Below, in pieces: positions 1-10,028 of a stretch of DNA of 12,657 bases. A program made the position numbers and the translations under genes. Below the pieces are notes generated by a model, which saw nothing but the letters and a program-made list of their open reading frames with translations, was not told where the DNA came from and made no database searches. The stretch comes from Methanocatella intestini (GTDB lineage: Archaea; Methanobacteriota; Methanobacteria; Methanobacteriales; Methanobacteriaceae): NCBI RefSeq assembly GCF_002252585.1, contig NZ_NQLD01000015.1, one strand, 5' to 3'. Positions within the stretch are counted from its first letter, which is position 1; each line of letters starts with the position of its first letter.

Positions 1-284
<284 letters not shown>

Positions 285-765
285 CACTTTATAATTATTA
301 TTTATTATATGATTACATTTTTTATGTGTGTTATAGACACAAATCACATTGTTTTGGTTAATTGTAACTGTAATCAAACACTAAATCATCTACAGAGCTG
401 AGAGTATCATTCTGATATTATTGGATTAATATTTATTATTATTAGTGCAGCACCGTTTTGTCGTGAAACAGGTGTGAAGGGAAAATATTTTAAATGATTT
501 TCCGTGCATAAGTAACCCTACTAGCACTAACTAACCAGATTATTTGTTAGTTTATGTGTTATTTAATAGATTAAAAAAAGAATCTTATTGGAATAATGTT
601 TTCTTTTTTTAAACAATATTGTTTTGTTGAAAAGACTATTTTAGTTTGGTTTTTTCTTCTTGATGGTTTGTTTAAAATTTTTTAAGACTTTTTTCTTGTG
701 TATTAGATATTTTTTTTTTAGTAATAGTTTGCTTAATTTGTTTATAAATCTTTCATTTGTAAAAT
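285..765 (+). other. 16S-23S internal transcribed spacer, no recognisable tRNA
   Basis: This gene-free stretch of about 480 nt links 16S to 23S. Many euryarchaeal spacers carry tRNA-Ala here. I see no T-loop consensus GTTCGAATC and no alanine tRNA, so this copy seems to lack it. The first half can fold: GATTACA at 311-317 can pair with TGTAATC at 369-375, and 442-552 holds several stems described separately. The second half (about 597-730) is dominated by T tracts, including ten T in a row at 710-719, and holds a 14-nt palindrome AAACAATATTGTTT at 611-624. Spacer ends are approximate because the 23S 5' end is estimated. Confidence 0.85.
442..530 (+). other. Cloverleaf-like RNA fold in the rRNA spacer
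   Basis: Four stems can be drawn by eye. TTAGTGC at 442-448 pairs with GCACTAA at 524-530 and closes the element. CACCGTTT at 451-458 pairs with AAAC-A-GGTG at 466-474 with one bulged A. GGAAAAT at 480-486 pairs with ATTTTCC at 497-503. AGTA at 511-514 pairs with TACT at 519-522. The layout (7-bp closing stem, two-base linker, three arms) resembles a tRNA, but there is no T-loop consensus and no credible anticodon arm. An alternative pairing, GTGC 504-507 with GCAC 524-527, competes with the closing stem. It may be a tRNA remnant or simply a spacer processing domain. Confidence 0.35.
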
Positions 766-3744
<2,979 letters not shown>

Positions 3745-3902
3745 TTCGCTTGCATGATTTTATAGATTATTGTTAAGTTTTACTATACTTGATTTTATAG
3801 TACTGAACTTGGGAATAATTTGGTTAGGTGTTAATAGTACGGGTGAAAGTTGTACGGTTTTGTTTATTTTTATTTTTCATTCTTATGACGTATTAGAATA
3901 TA
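3745..3902 (+). other. 23S-5S spacer
   Basis: This spacer of about 160 nt has no gene. It contains a direct repeat TGATTTTATAG at 3755-3765 and 3790-3800, an inverted repeat ACTATA/TATAGT at 3782-3801, and ATTCT/AGAAT flanking about ten bases just before the 5S start. These are plausible processing stems, but no bulge-helix-bulge motif can be proven by eye. Confidence 0.7.
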
Positions 3903-4022
<120 letters not shown>

Positions 4023-4080
4023 TTTTTCTATTACATTACTTTCTTATTTTTTATTATATTTATTTTATCTGTTTTTTTAT
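4023..4080 (+). terminator. rRNA operon terminator (T-rich tract)
   Basis: The tract directly after 5S carries several runs of five to seven T (4023-4027, 4047-4052, 4072-4078) and no stable hairpin. Archaeal RNA polymerase terminates on U tracts without needing a stem, so this is the natural end of the rRNA transcript. Confidence 0.7.
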
Positions 4081-4106
4081 TTCATGATTATTTTATCTTA
4101 GGTGAT
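4054..4106 (+). promoter_or_regulatory. Promoter and ribosome site of the cimA-cgi121 unit
   Basis: A TATA-like element TTATATTTA lies at 4054-4062. Initiation about 25 nt downstream would leave a leader near 25 nt holding AGGTGAT at 4100-4106, a seven-base match to the 16S tail three bases before the ATG at 4110. The ribosome site is clear; the TATA call is inferred in very A+T-rich DNA. Confidence 0.55.
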
Positions 4107-4109
4107 TTT

Positions 4110-5582
4110 ATGAATATCAAAATATTAGACACTACTTTAAGAGATGGAGAACAGACTCCAGGTGTATCTTTAACTCCTTTGGAGAAATTAAGAATTGCAA
4201 CTAAACTTGATGAAATTGGTGTTAATTTTATTGAGGCAGGTTCAGCAATTACTTCTGATGGAGAAAGGCAGTCTATTAAAGATATCACTCAACAGAATTT
4301 TAATGCAGAAATTCTTAGTTTTTCAAGACCTCTTGAAATGGATATTGATTACTGTTTAGAGTGTGATGTTGATGCTGTTAATTTAGTTGTTCCTACATCT
4401 GATTTGCATATTTTTGATAAATTAAAAATTACTAAAGAAGAGTTATTGGCAATGTCTAATTCTGCAGTTGATTACTGTAAAGATCATGGTTTGACTGTCG
4501 AATTATCTGCTGAAGACGGATCCAGAACAGGTATTGATTTTTTAAAAACAGTTTATACTAATGCTATTGAACATGGTGCCGATAGGGTTTGTTTATGTGA
4601 TACTGTTGGAATTTTAACTCCTGAATCTTCTTTTGAAATGTTTAAACAATTAAATGAGTATATTGATGTTCCTATTAGCTGTCATTGTCATAATGATTTT
4701 GGTTTGGCTGTTGCCAATACATTTGCCGCTTTGAGAGGGGGAGCATCTGAATTTCATTCCACTATAAATGGTATTGGTGAGCGAGCAGGTAATGCTTCTT
4801 TTGAAGAGTGTGTTGTTGGCATATACAAGCTGTTCCCTCAATTTTCAACTGATATTAAAATTCATGAGATATATACTATTTCCAAATTAGTAGCAAGATT
4901 TACTGGTGTTTATATTCAGCCTAATAAAGCAATTGTTGGTGAAAATGCTTTTGCTCATGAATCTGGAATTCATTCTGACGGCATTATTAAAAATGCTGCT
5001 ACTTATGAATCTATAACTCCTGAACTTGTTGGCCGTAAACGTAAGTTTGTTATAGGTAAACATATGGGTACTCATGGTTTGGATGTCAGATTAAAAGAGT
5101 TGGGGGTCAATGTTAACAAAAATCAACTTAAGAAGATTTGCGATAATATTAAAATTCTTGCTGATAAAGGCAAAACTGTTACTGATGTTGATTTGCAGGC
5201 AATAGCTGATAATGTTTTGGAAATTAATCATAAAGACAGAATCAAATTAAATGAGGTTACTATTGTATCAGGTAATAAGGTCATGCCTACAGCATCTGTG
5301 AAATTAACTGTTGACGGTGAAGAAATTTTAAATGCTGGAGTGGGTATTGGTCCTGTAGATGCTGCAATTAATGCTGTTAACTCTTTGGATATATTTAATG
5401 ATATTGATTTTATTGAATACCATGTAGATGCAATTACTGGTGGTACCGATGCACTTATTGATGTAATCATTAAACTTCAGAAAGGAGATAAAATTATATC
5501 TGCAAGAGGAACTGAACCTGATATTATCAATGCTAGTGTAAAAGCATATATTTCCGGTGTTAACAGGTTGCTTTCTAATTAA
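4110..5582 (+). CDS. cimA: (R)-citramalate synthase / 2-isopropylmalate synthase family, probably CimA
   Basis: The 490-residue enzyme condenses acetyl-CoA with a 2-oxo acid in the cytosol. If it is CimA, pyruvate is the acceptor and the product feeds isoleucine synthesis. The HMGL-like TIM barrel fills the N-terminal part: DTTLRDGEQTPG at 7-18 (Arg11, Asp12), EAGSAITS at 42-49, the metal-binding HCHNDFG at 192-198, NGIGERAGN at 220-228 and FAHESGIHSDG at 281-291. Residues from about 375 to the end form the LeuA/CimA allosteric domain (VDGEEILNAGVGIGPVDAA), which implies amino-acid feedback. The ATG at 4110 is chosen because AGGTGAT precedes it; the frame runs open upstream into 5S but that part is noncoding. 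LeuA is the main alternative. AksA is less likely because, as I recall, it lacks the C-terminal domain. The AGSAITS wording resembles archaeal CimA as I remember it. Confidence 0.75.
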   Translation: MNIKILDTTLRDGEQTPGVSLTPLEKLRIATKLDEIGVNFIEAGSAITSDGERQSIKDITQQNFNAEILSFSRPLEMDIDYCLECDVDAVNLVVPTSDLHIFDKLKITKEELLAMSNSAVDYCKDHGLTVELSAEDGSRTGIDFLKTVYTNAIEHGADRVCLCDTVGILTPESSFEMFKQLNEYIDVPISCHCHNDFGLAVANTFAALRGGASEFHSTINGIGERAGNASFEECVVGIYKLFPQFSTDIKIHEIYTISKLVARFTGVYIQPNKAIVGENAFAHESGIHSDGIIKNAATYESITPELVGRKRKFVIGKHMGTHGLDVRLKELGVNVNKNQLKKICDNIKILADKGKTVTDVDLQAIADNVLEINHKDRIKLNEVTIVSGNKVMPTASVKLTVDGEEILNAGVGIGPVDAAINAVNSLDIFNDIDFIEYHVDAITGGTDALIDVIIKLQKGDKIISARGTEPDIINASVKAYISGVNRLLSN

Positions 5583-5591
5583 GGTGTTTTT

Positions 5592-6080
5592 ATGGATATT
5601 AAAATTTTAGGATTTAGGGGAAATATTGATTCTGTTGGTAAAACACTGGATAAAATTAATAATCTTAAGAATAATGATGAAGAGATTATTCAGCTTTTGG
5701 ATGCTGATGCAGTAGCTGGTTTAAGGCATGTGGAACATGGTGTAAATCAGGCTTTTTTAGCTTTCAGCAGGCATGAAAACCTGGCTAATGATTTAAGTGT
5801 TGAGATTTGTTTAAGATGTTCTGCTCAAAGGCAAATTTCTAAAGCTTTTGAAATTCTTGGTCTTAAAGAAGGAAAAATGAATTTATGCGCTATCCTAATA
5901 AATTGTTCTAATGAATCTGTTGATAAATTATCTTCAATGTTTGACAGAAATGATGATGTTTTAATAGCTGATGAATCAAAATTAATGAAGATTTATGATA
6001 TTGATGAAAGTGAGTTAGCAAATATGCATATTGATGATATAATAATTGATAAAATAACCAAGCTTATAGTTGATTACTGA
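5592..6080 (+). CDS. cgi121: KEOPS complex subunit Cgi121
   Basis: This 162-residue protein resembles the Cgi121/TPRKB family. KEOPS makes the universal t6A modification at position 37 of ANN-decoding tRNAs in the cytosol; Cgi121 binds Bud32 and helps hold the tRNA. Family-like segments are LLDADAVAGLRHVEHGVNQA at 35-54, where a conserved His-containing helix follows the predicted core strand, and CSAQRQISKAFEILGLKEG at 76-94, matching the family's Arg-Gln-Ile...Ala...Gly pattern. Length is normal. It starts 9 nt after the cimA stop, with AGGTG at 5582-5586 as ribosome site, so the two are co-transcribed; no functional link to cimA is evident. Its 3' end overlaps the convergent PLP-enzyme gene by 17 nt. 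Function is inferred from motif resemblance only. Confidence 0.8.
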   Translation: MDIKILGFRGNIDSVGKTLDKINNLKNNDEEIIQLLDADAVAGLRHVEHGVNQAFLAFSRHENLANDLSVEICLRCSAQRQISKAFEILGLKEGKMNLCAILINCSNESVDKLSSMFDRNDDVLIADESKLMKIYDIDESELANMHIDDIIIDKITKLIVDY

Positions 6081-7038
6081 AAACTTCTATTATTTTATCA
6101 ATATTTTCTTTTTTTAAACTGCTGTAATCTAAATTTTTAACTTCAATTACAATTCCTTTTTCTTTCAGGCGATTATAGTTTGGACATTTTGTAATGAAAG
6201 CATGGTGATTTATTGGCAATTCTTTTTTTAATTTCCAGATTACATCCTTAGGTTTATCATGTTGAATAATTACATTAACTCCTTTTTTACTTGTGTGGAA
6301 TGTGTTGTTTATATGTTTTTTTAATATGTTTGTTGCATTTATTGTTTGTTCCAAATTACTTTTTACAAAATCAAGTTCTTTATCTATACCACTACATATT
6401 ATTTCATTAGTTTTACTTAATTTTTGAGGTAAGTTGGTATTTTCAAAAATTTCATTGTTGTTTGTGCTGATAAAGCCGCCGCTTCCAACATTGATTATTT
6501 TTGGAGAACCTGTTGAAGCAATTATAATGTCTGATAAATTTCCATTTCCCAATTCCTGTTTTTTATCTCCAATTCCAGCAGAAGCATCTTCAATTGTTGT
6601 GATTCCATTATTTTTACAGTATTTTGAAATGCTTTTTGTATCCTGATTTGCACTGTATCCTGCAAAACTGGTAAATATTAATGCAGAGTTTTCAGGAATG
6701 TCTATTTCATTTAAATAATCAGTATTTATTAATCCTAAATCTGTTTTGAGGGTTATCATGTCTTTATTTAAATACCTGGCAATCTGCTTAAAACCATTCC
6801 ATCCTCCCTGATCAGGTATGATAATTGAACCTTCAATAGCTGACAGAGCTATGAAAATACTGTTGTTTCCGCTGCTGGTTATTTTACAGTATTCATGGCC
6901 AGTAAGTTCCTTTACCTTTTTTTGGCAGTTTTTTTCAAAACTGCCATCTTTATCATTTAAATAAGGATTTTCTCCATGGGCTACTTTAGCCATAATTTCT
7001 TTAGTTTCTTTATGAGGTTCTTTAAATTTAAATTCCAT
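6064..7038 (-). CDS. DegT/DnrJ/EryC1/StrS-type PLP-dependent protein, short form
   Basis: The 324-residue protein has the fold-type I layout of the DegT/StrS aminotransferases. SSGNNSIFIAL at 55-65 matches the small-residue loop that binds the cofactor phosphate. EDASAGIGDK at 150-159 holds the Asp (151) that contacts the PLP ring nitrogen. GSPKIINVGSGGFIST at 177-192 holds the likely Schiff-base Lys180 before the family's G-x-GGF turn. It is shorter than typical members (about 370-400), with a reduced C-terminal half. I start it at 7038 because a GTGAT ribosome site overlaps the nreA stop three bases ahead; an upstream ATG at 7095 would overlap nreA. It is co-directional with nreA (7-nt gap). 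Family members usually aminate nucleotide sugars, but no sugar genes are nearby, so the substrate is unknown. Confidence 0.75.
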   Translation of the reverse strand: MEFKFKEPHKETKEIMAKVAHGENPYLNDKDGSFEKNCQKKVKELTGHEYCKITSSGNNSIFIALSAIEGSIIIPDQGGWNGFKQIARYLNKDMITLKTDLGLINTDYLNEIDIPENSALIFTSFAGYSANQDTKSISKYCKNNGITTIEDASAGIGDKKQELGNGNLSDIIIASTGSPKIINVGSGGFISTNNNEIFENTNLPQKLSKTNEIICSGIDKELDFVKSNLEQTINATNILKKHINNTFHTSKKGVNVIIQHDKPKDVIWKLKKELPINHHAFITKCPNYNRLKEKGIVIEVKNLDYSSLKKENIDKIIEVFSNQL

Positions 7039-7045
7039 ATTATCA

Positions 7046-8221
7046 CTATTTAAAATATTGATCCAGAGTAGTTTGTTTGGTGTGAAGCATTTCATTTAAT
7101 AGAGTTCCCTGTTTTACGTATTTTTTAATTGGTATTTTTAATTTAGTTCCGCAATACAATAATGCCTCTTTTAAGGTTTCAAATTCTTTATAGGGTTTTT
7201 TCATAGCTTCCTTTATATTTTCTCTAACATTGAATACACCTAATGGAACATATCCTTCATAAGCTTCTCTTAAAATTATTAATCCTGATTGTTTTTTCTC
7301 TTTAAGTAAACTGTCAAGTACTGCCATTTTAGCAGTGTAATAACATCCTCCAACGCGAGAATATTCCTTTTTGCCACCGTTTGTTTCATAATCTGAGAAA
7401 ATAAGTTCTTCTTTACCTATTAATTTAATAAATGCTTCATACCATTCATATTGCCATTCTGTTGGAGTTAATATGATTGCATAATAATTGTTCAAGCTTC
7501 CGAATTCATAAACTCGGTAGGTGTCAATTTTTTCAAAGTTCTTAACTTCTTTTAAGAATTGGTCTGCTAAGCTAGTATCGCATGCTGTAATTGACCATCT
7601 GGTTGGAACTAATTTTCTTTTATATTTTGTTCCGAAAGCACCTACGGAAAATGCTTTTTGCATAGCTGTAAATGGAACATCTTTGTTATGTAAATTTAAA
7701 ACAGCTTCACTAGCTTTTAAATCAGTATCATAATAGCTTTTTTCCAATTGTTTATCCCAGCGAACTGCATCTATATCAAATTTTTCAATAACCGCACTTG
7801 GACCATGAGGCATACTGTCTTCAGTTAATAAAGCTCCTGTCGGACGTTTACCAAATGTAGCTTCGCTATCAATAGCTTTAGAAGCCAGAGATATGTCTTG
7901 CAGTTTTTCAACAAATGGATTGTCCAGATCATCAATTTTAATTAGTTGTTTTCCTCTTACAAGATTCATTCTGTAATTAATTATATCTTCCTGATTTTTA
8001 TGCTGTCCGATCCATGATTCCGGAGAATCCATAATTGCAGTATCTCCTACCTGATTTGCCATCATAGGTCCGGCATAAACTTTAGGATAAGACCATCTTC
8101 CAATAAAAACAGATGGTGGTGTGCTGCCTTCCAAATTTTTTCCAACTTTAACAGATTTCATCTGTATTTGTCTGGTTAATTTTTCAAGGTATGCATTTTT
8201 GGTTGTTTTCATATTTGCCAT
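7046..8221 (-). CDS. nreA: NreA-type archaeal DNA repair protein
   Basis: The 391-residue protein resembles the archaea-wide Nre family, tied to DNA damage tolerance (mitomycin C sensitivity in Haloferax mutants, from the literature as I recall it). The N-terminal region has the characteristic PPSVFIGRWSYPKVYAGPM segment at 35-53, then a central domain with SVGAFGTKYKRKLVPTRW near 191-208. The extreme C terminus, QTTLDQYF at 383-390, is a textbook PCNA-interacting (PIP) box: Gln383, Leu386, Tyr389, Phe390. This implies recruitment to the sliding clamp. I see no CxxC zinc-finger pair at the N terminus, which some relatives carry. No ribosome site precedes the ATG, and the TATA spacing suggests a leaderless message. 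The PLP-enzyme gene follows 7 nt downstream and is probably co-transcribed. Confidence 0.85.
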   Translation of the reverse strand: MANMKTTKNAYLEKLTRQIQMKSVKVGKNLEGSTPPSVFIGRWSYPKVYAGPMMANQVGDTAIMDSPESWIGQHKNQEDIINYRMNLVRGKQLIKIDDLDNPFVEKLQDISLASKAIDSEATFGKRPTGALLTEDSMPHGPSAVIEKFDIDAVRWDKQLEKSYYDTDLKASEAVLNLHNKDVPFTAMQKAFSVGAFGTKYKRKLVPTRWSITACDTSLADQFLKEVKNFEKIDTYRVYEFGSLNNYYAIILTPTEWQYEWYEAFIKLIGKEELIFSDYETNGGKKEYSRVGGCYYTAKMAVLDSLLKEKKQSGLIILREAYEGYVPLGVFNVRENIKEAMKKPYKEFETLKEALLYCGTKLKIPIKKYVKQGTLLNEMLHTKQTTLDQYFK

Positions 8222-8242
8222 TTTAAATCTAGTAAAAATAAG

Positions 8243-8250
8243 TATTTAAA
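8243..8250 (-). promoter_or_regulatory. TATA box of nreA, leaderless spacing
   Basis: On the minus strand the sequence reads TTTAAATA, centred about 25 nt before the A of the nreA ATG at 8221. Archaeal initiation falls about 25 nt after the TATA centre, so transcription would start at or next to the start codon. The absence of a GGTG-type site agrees. Confidence 0.6.
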
Positions 8251-8252
8251 TT

Positions 8253-8262
8253 AAAAAAAAAA
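8253..8262 (-). terminator. T10 terminator of the GMP synthase operon
   Basis: On the minus strand this is ten consecutive T about 50 nt after the guaAB stop, and it sits directly before the nreA TATA box. A U tract of this kind is a sufficient archaeal termination signal, and the neat boundary supports separate transcription of guaAB and nreA. Confidence 0.65.
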
Positions 8263-8312
8263 GATTTGAAAGTACATAAATGTTGTTTCATTTAAGTACT
8301 GTTTATTTGTTT

Positions 8313-9239
8313 TTAAGCGAATTCGATTGTGCTAGGTGGTTTATCACTTATGGATAATGCAACATGTGTTACTTCAGAAATTTCAGAAGTTATTCTTTGT
8401 GACATTGTTTGAATAACATTCCATGGTAATTCCGGAACATATGCAGTCATAGCATCAATGGAATCAACAATTCTTAAAACAACTAAGTAACCAAAGTCTC
8501 TTTGGTCTCCTTTAACTCCAGTAACTTTACTGTCAGTTAATACTGCAAAGTATTGCCATACGTCTTTGTCAATACCTGCTTTTTCTATTTCATCAGTTAC
8601 TATTTTATTTGCTTTTCTGCAGATATCAAGTTTTTCGTGTGTAAGTTCACCGATAACTCTAACAGCAAGACCAGGGCCTGGGAACGGTTGTCTGTGAACT
8701 ACTTTTTCAGGTAAATCTAATAATAAACCAATTTCTCTTACTTCATCCTTGTATAAGTCACGGATTGGTTCAACTAAATCAAGAACCATACCGCTAGGGA
8801 GTGCTAAGTTATGGTGGGATTTGATTTTACCTTTACTTTCAATCCAATCAGGAGCTATAGTACCTTGTACTAAGTATTTTGCATCTGTTTTTGCAGCTTC
8901 TCTTTCAAAAACATCAATAAATACTTTACCTATGATTTTTCTTTTTTCTTCAGGATCTTCCACTCCTTCAAGAGCACTTAAGAATTCTTCAGAAGCATCA
9001 ACATAATTAAAGTTTAATCTGTCTTTAAATGTATTGGTTACTTCTTCTACTTCCCCTTCTCTTAAAAGACCATGATCTACAAATATTGCTATTAAATTAT
9101 CTCCAATAGCTTCCTGAACAAGAACAGAACACACTGAACTGTCAACCCCTCCAGATAATGCAATAATAGCTTTTTCATCTCCTATTTGCTCTTTTATCTT
9201 TTGGATAGCATCTTTAATAAATTCTTCTGGACCTAACAT
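8313..9239 (-). CDS. guaAB: GMP synthase subunit B (ATP pyrophosphatase)
   Basis: The 308-residue subunit adenylates XMP and uses ammonia from the glutaminase subunit to form GMP. The PP-loop SGGVDSS sits at 29-35, followed by FVDHGLLREGE, and the C-terminal dimerisation domain carries HRQPFPGPGLAVRVIGE and the closing KPPSTIEFA typical of GuaA proteins. Archaea commonly split GuaA into two subunits, and this length is normal for the B chain. I choose the ATG at 9239; a GTG at 9251 would add four residues. No GGTG-type site precedes this ATG, and the stop of the 42-codon ORF overlaps it as ATGTTAG, so it is probably translated by coupling. Confidence 0.95.
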   Translation of the reverse strand: MLGPEEFIKDAIQKIKEQIGDEKAIIALSGGVDSSVCSVLVQEAIGDNLIAIFVDHGLLREGEVEEVTNTFKDRLNFNYVDASEEFLSALEGVEDPEEKRKIIGKVFIDVFEREAAKTDAKYLVQGTIAPDWIESKGKIKSHHNLALPSGMVLDLVEPIRDLYKDEVREIGLLLDLPEKVVHRQPFPGPGLAVRVIGELTHEKLDICRKANKIVTDEIEKAGIDKDVWQYFAVLTDSKVTGVKGDQRDFGYLVVLRIVDSIDAMTAYVPELPWNVIQTMSQRITSEISEVTHVALSISDKPPSTIEFA

Positions 9240-9361
9240 TGTTTCAACCACAAATGTTTATTCTTCTCTTCATCTCCTACTGGAATATTGACATATTGTC
9301 TTCTTAAACTTGGTTTGTTTGCAAGTGCTTTTTCTTTTAAGTCTTCTGGATTATCAATCAT
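9233..9361 (-). CDS. 42-codon ORF between guaAA and guaAB, unknown function
   Basis: This small ORF begins MIDNPEDLKEKALANKP and ends NKHLWLKQC. Its ATG overlaps the end of guaAA by 8 nt, and its stop overlaps the guaAB start by 7 nt. AGGTG at 9367-9371 (minus strand) lies five bases before its ATG, a good match to the 16S tail, which argues that it is translated. Codons look like those of the neighbours (A-rich third positions). It is charged, has no membrane segment, and contains one Cys at the C terminus. I do not recognise a family. It could be a small GMP synthase partner or a leader-type ORF that only passes ribosomes on to guaAB. Upstream codons in this frame lie within guaAA and are not used. 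Confidence 0.65.
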   Translation of the reverse strand: MIDNPEDLKEKALANKPSLRRQYVNIPVGDEEKNKHLWLKQC

Positions 9362-9926
9362 TATTACACCTTTTTTTACAAATTTCATAGAAATTTTCGA
9401 ATATAGTTGATCCTTTAGGAGTATGATGTACTTCAGGATGGAATTGTATTCCATAAACATCTTTTTTCGTATGTTTAAAGGATTCAACATCGCATAAGTT
9501 TGAATTAGCCAAAATTTCAAAATCATCAGGGATAGTTTTTACTTCGTCTTTGTGGGAGGACCAAACTTCCATTTTTGGAGCTAATCCTGCAAATAAGTTT
9601 TCATCATTAACAATATTGATTTCAACTTTAGCATAGCTTTCAGTATTGGATGTGTCTATTTGTCCACCGTAAGTTTTGGCTATTAGTTGGTGTCCTAAAC
9701 AGATTCCTAAAATAGGTATATCAAAATGTTTAATATATTCTTCACTATTTCCAGCACCTTCAATTGAAGGTCCACCACCTAAAATCAATCCAATTGGATT
9801 TTTAGCTTCAATTTCTTCAATACTTAATGTATTTGGAACTAATTCTGTTGGAATTTTAAGATATTGTAAGCTACGTTGAATTCTATGATTATATTGGCCT
9901 TTATTATTAATAACTAATATTGTCAT
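9354..9926 (-). CDS. guaAA: GMP synthase subunit A (glutamine amidotransferase)
   Basis: The 190-residue class I glutaminase supplies ammonia to GuaAB for GMP synthesis in the cytosol. The oxyanion region LILGGGPSIEGAG is at 48-60, the nucleophile Cys76 sits in GICLGHQ at 74-80, and the remaining triad residues His163 and Glu165 are in QFHPEVHHT at 161-169. Length fits the archaeal stand-alone A subunit. GGGAG on the minus strand five bases before the ATG serves as ribosome site. It is the first gene of the guaAA-ORF42-guaAB operon, all overlapping by a few bases. Confidence 0.95.
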   Translation of the reverse strand: MTILVINNKGQYNHRIQRSLQYLKIPTELVPNTLSIEEIEAKNPIGLILGGGPSIEGAGNSEEYIKHFDIPILGICLGHQLIAKTYGGQIDTSNTESYAKVEINIVNDENLFAGLAPKMEVWSSHKDEVKTIPDDFEILANSNLCDVESFKHTKKDVYGIQFHPEVHHTPKGSTIFENFYEICKKRCNND

Positions 9927-9966
9927 TTTTTACTCCCTAATTTAATGGTATTATTTTAGTTTTTTT

Positions 9967-9978
9967 TATTTATTATAT
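9967..9978 (-). promoter_or_regulatory. TATA box of the GMP synthase operon
   Basis: The minus strand reads ATATAATAAATA, centred about 46 nt before the guaAA ATG. A start 25 nt on would give a leader of roughly 20 nt that includes the GGGAG ribosome site. Confidence 0.5.
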
Positions 9979-10008
9979 GTTTGTACTAAATTTTGGGAAT
10001 AATATTTT

Positions 10009-10021
10009 AAAAAAAGAAAAA
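10009..10021 (-). terminator. T-rich terminator after the downstream paralog gene
   Basis: On the minus strand this reads TTTTTCTTTTTTT, starting about 7 nt after the stop of the 170-residue gene. It is a typical archaeal U-tract terminator and lies before the guaAA promoter. Confidence 0.6.
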
Positions 10022-10028
10022 TAGGTTT

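Noticed and set aside
442..530. Functional tRNA gene in the spacer
   Set aside because: No T-loop consensus, anticodon stem or CCA-adjacent discriminator pattern; only the topology is tRNA-like.
611..624. AAACAATATTGTTT palindrome as an operator
   Set aside because: It lies inside a transcribed spacer made mostly of A and T, where such palindromes arise easily.
9362..9526. Longer 97-codon version of the small ORF between the GMP synthase genes
   Set aside because: The extra part overlaps guaAA in another frame; the ribosome site sits directly before the internal ATG at 9361.
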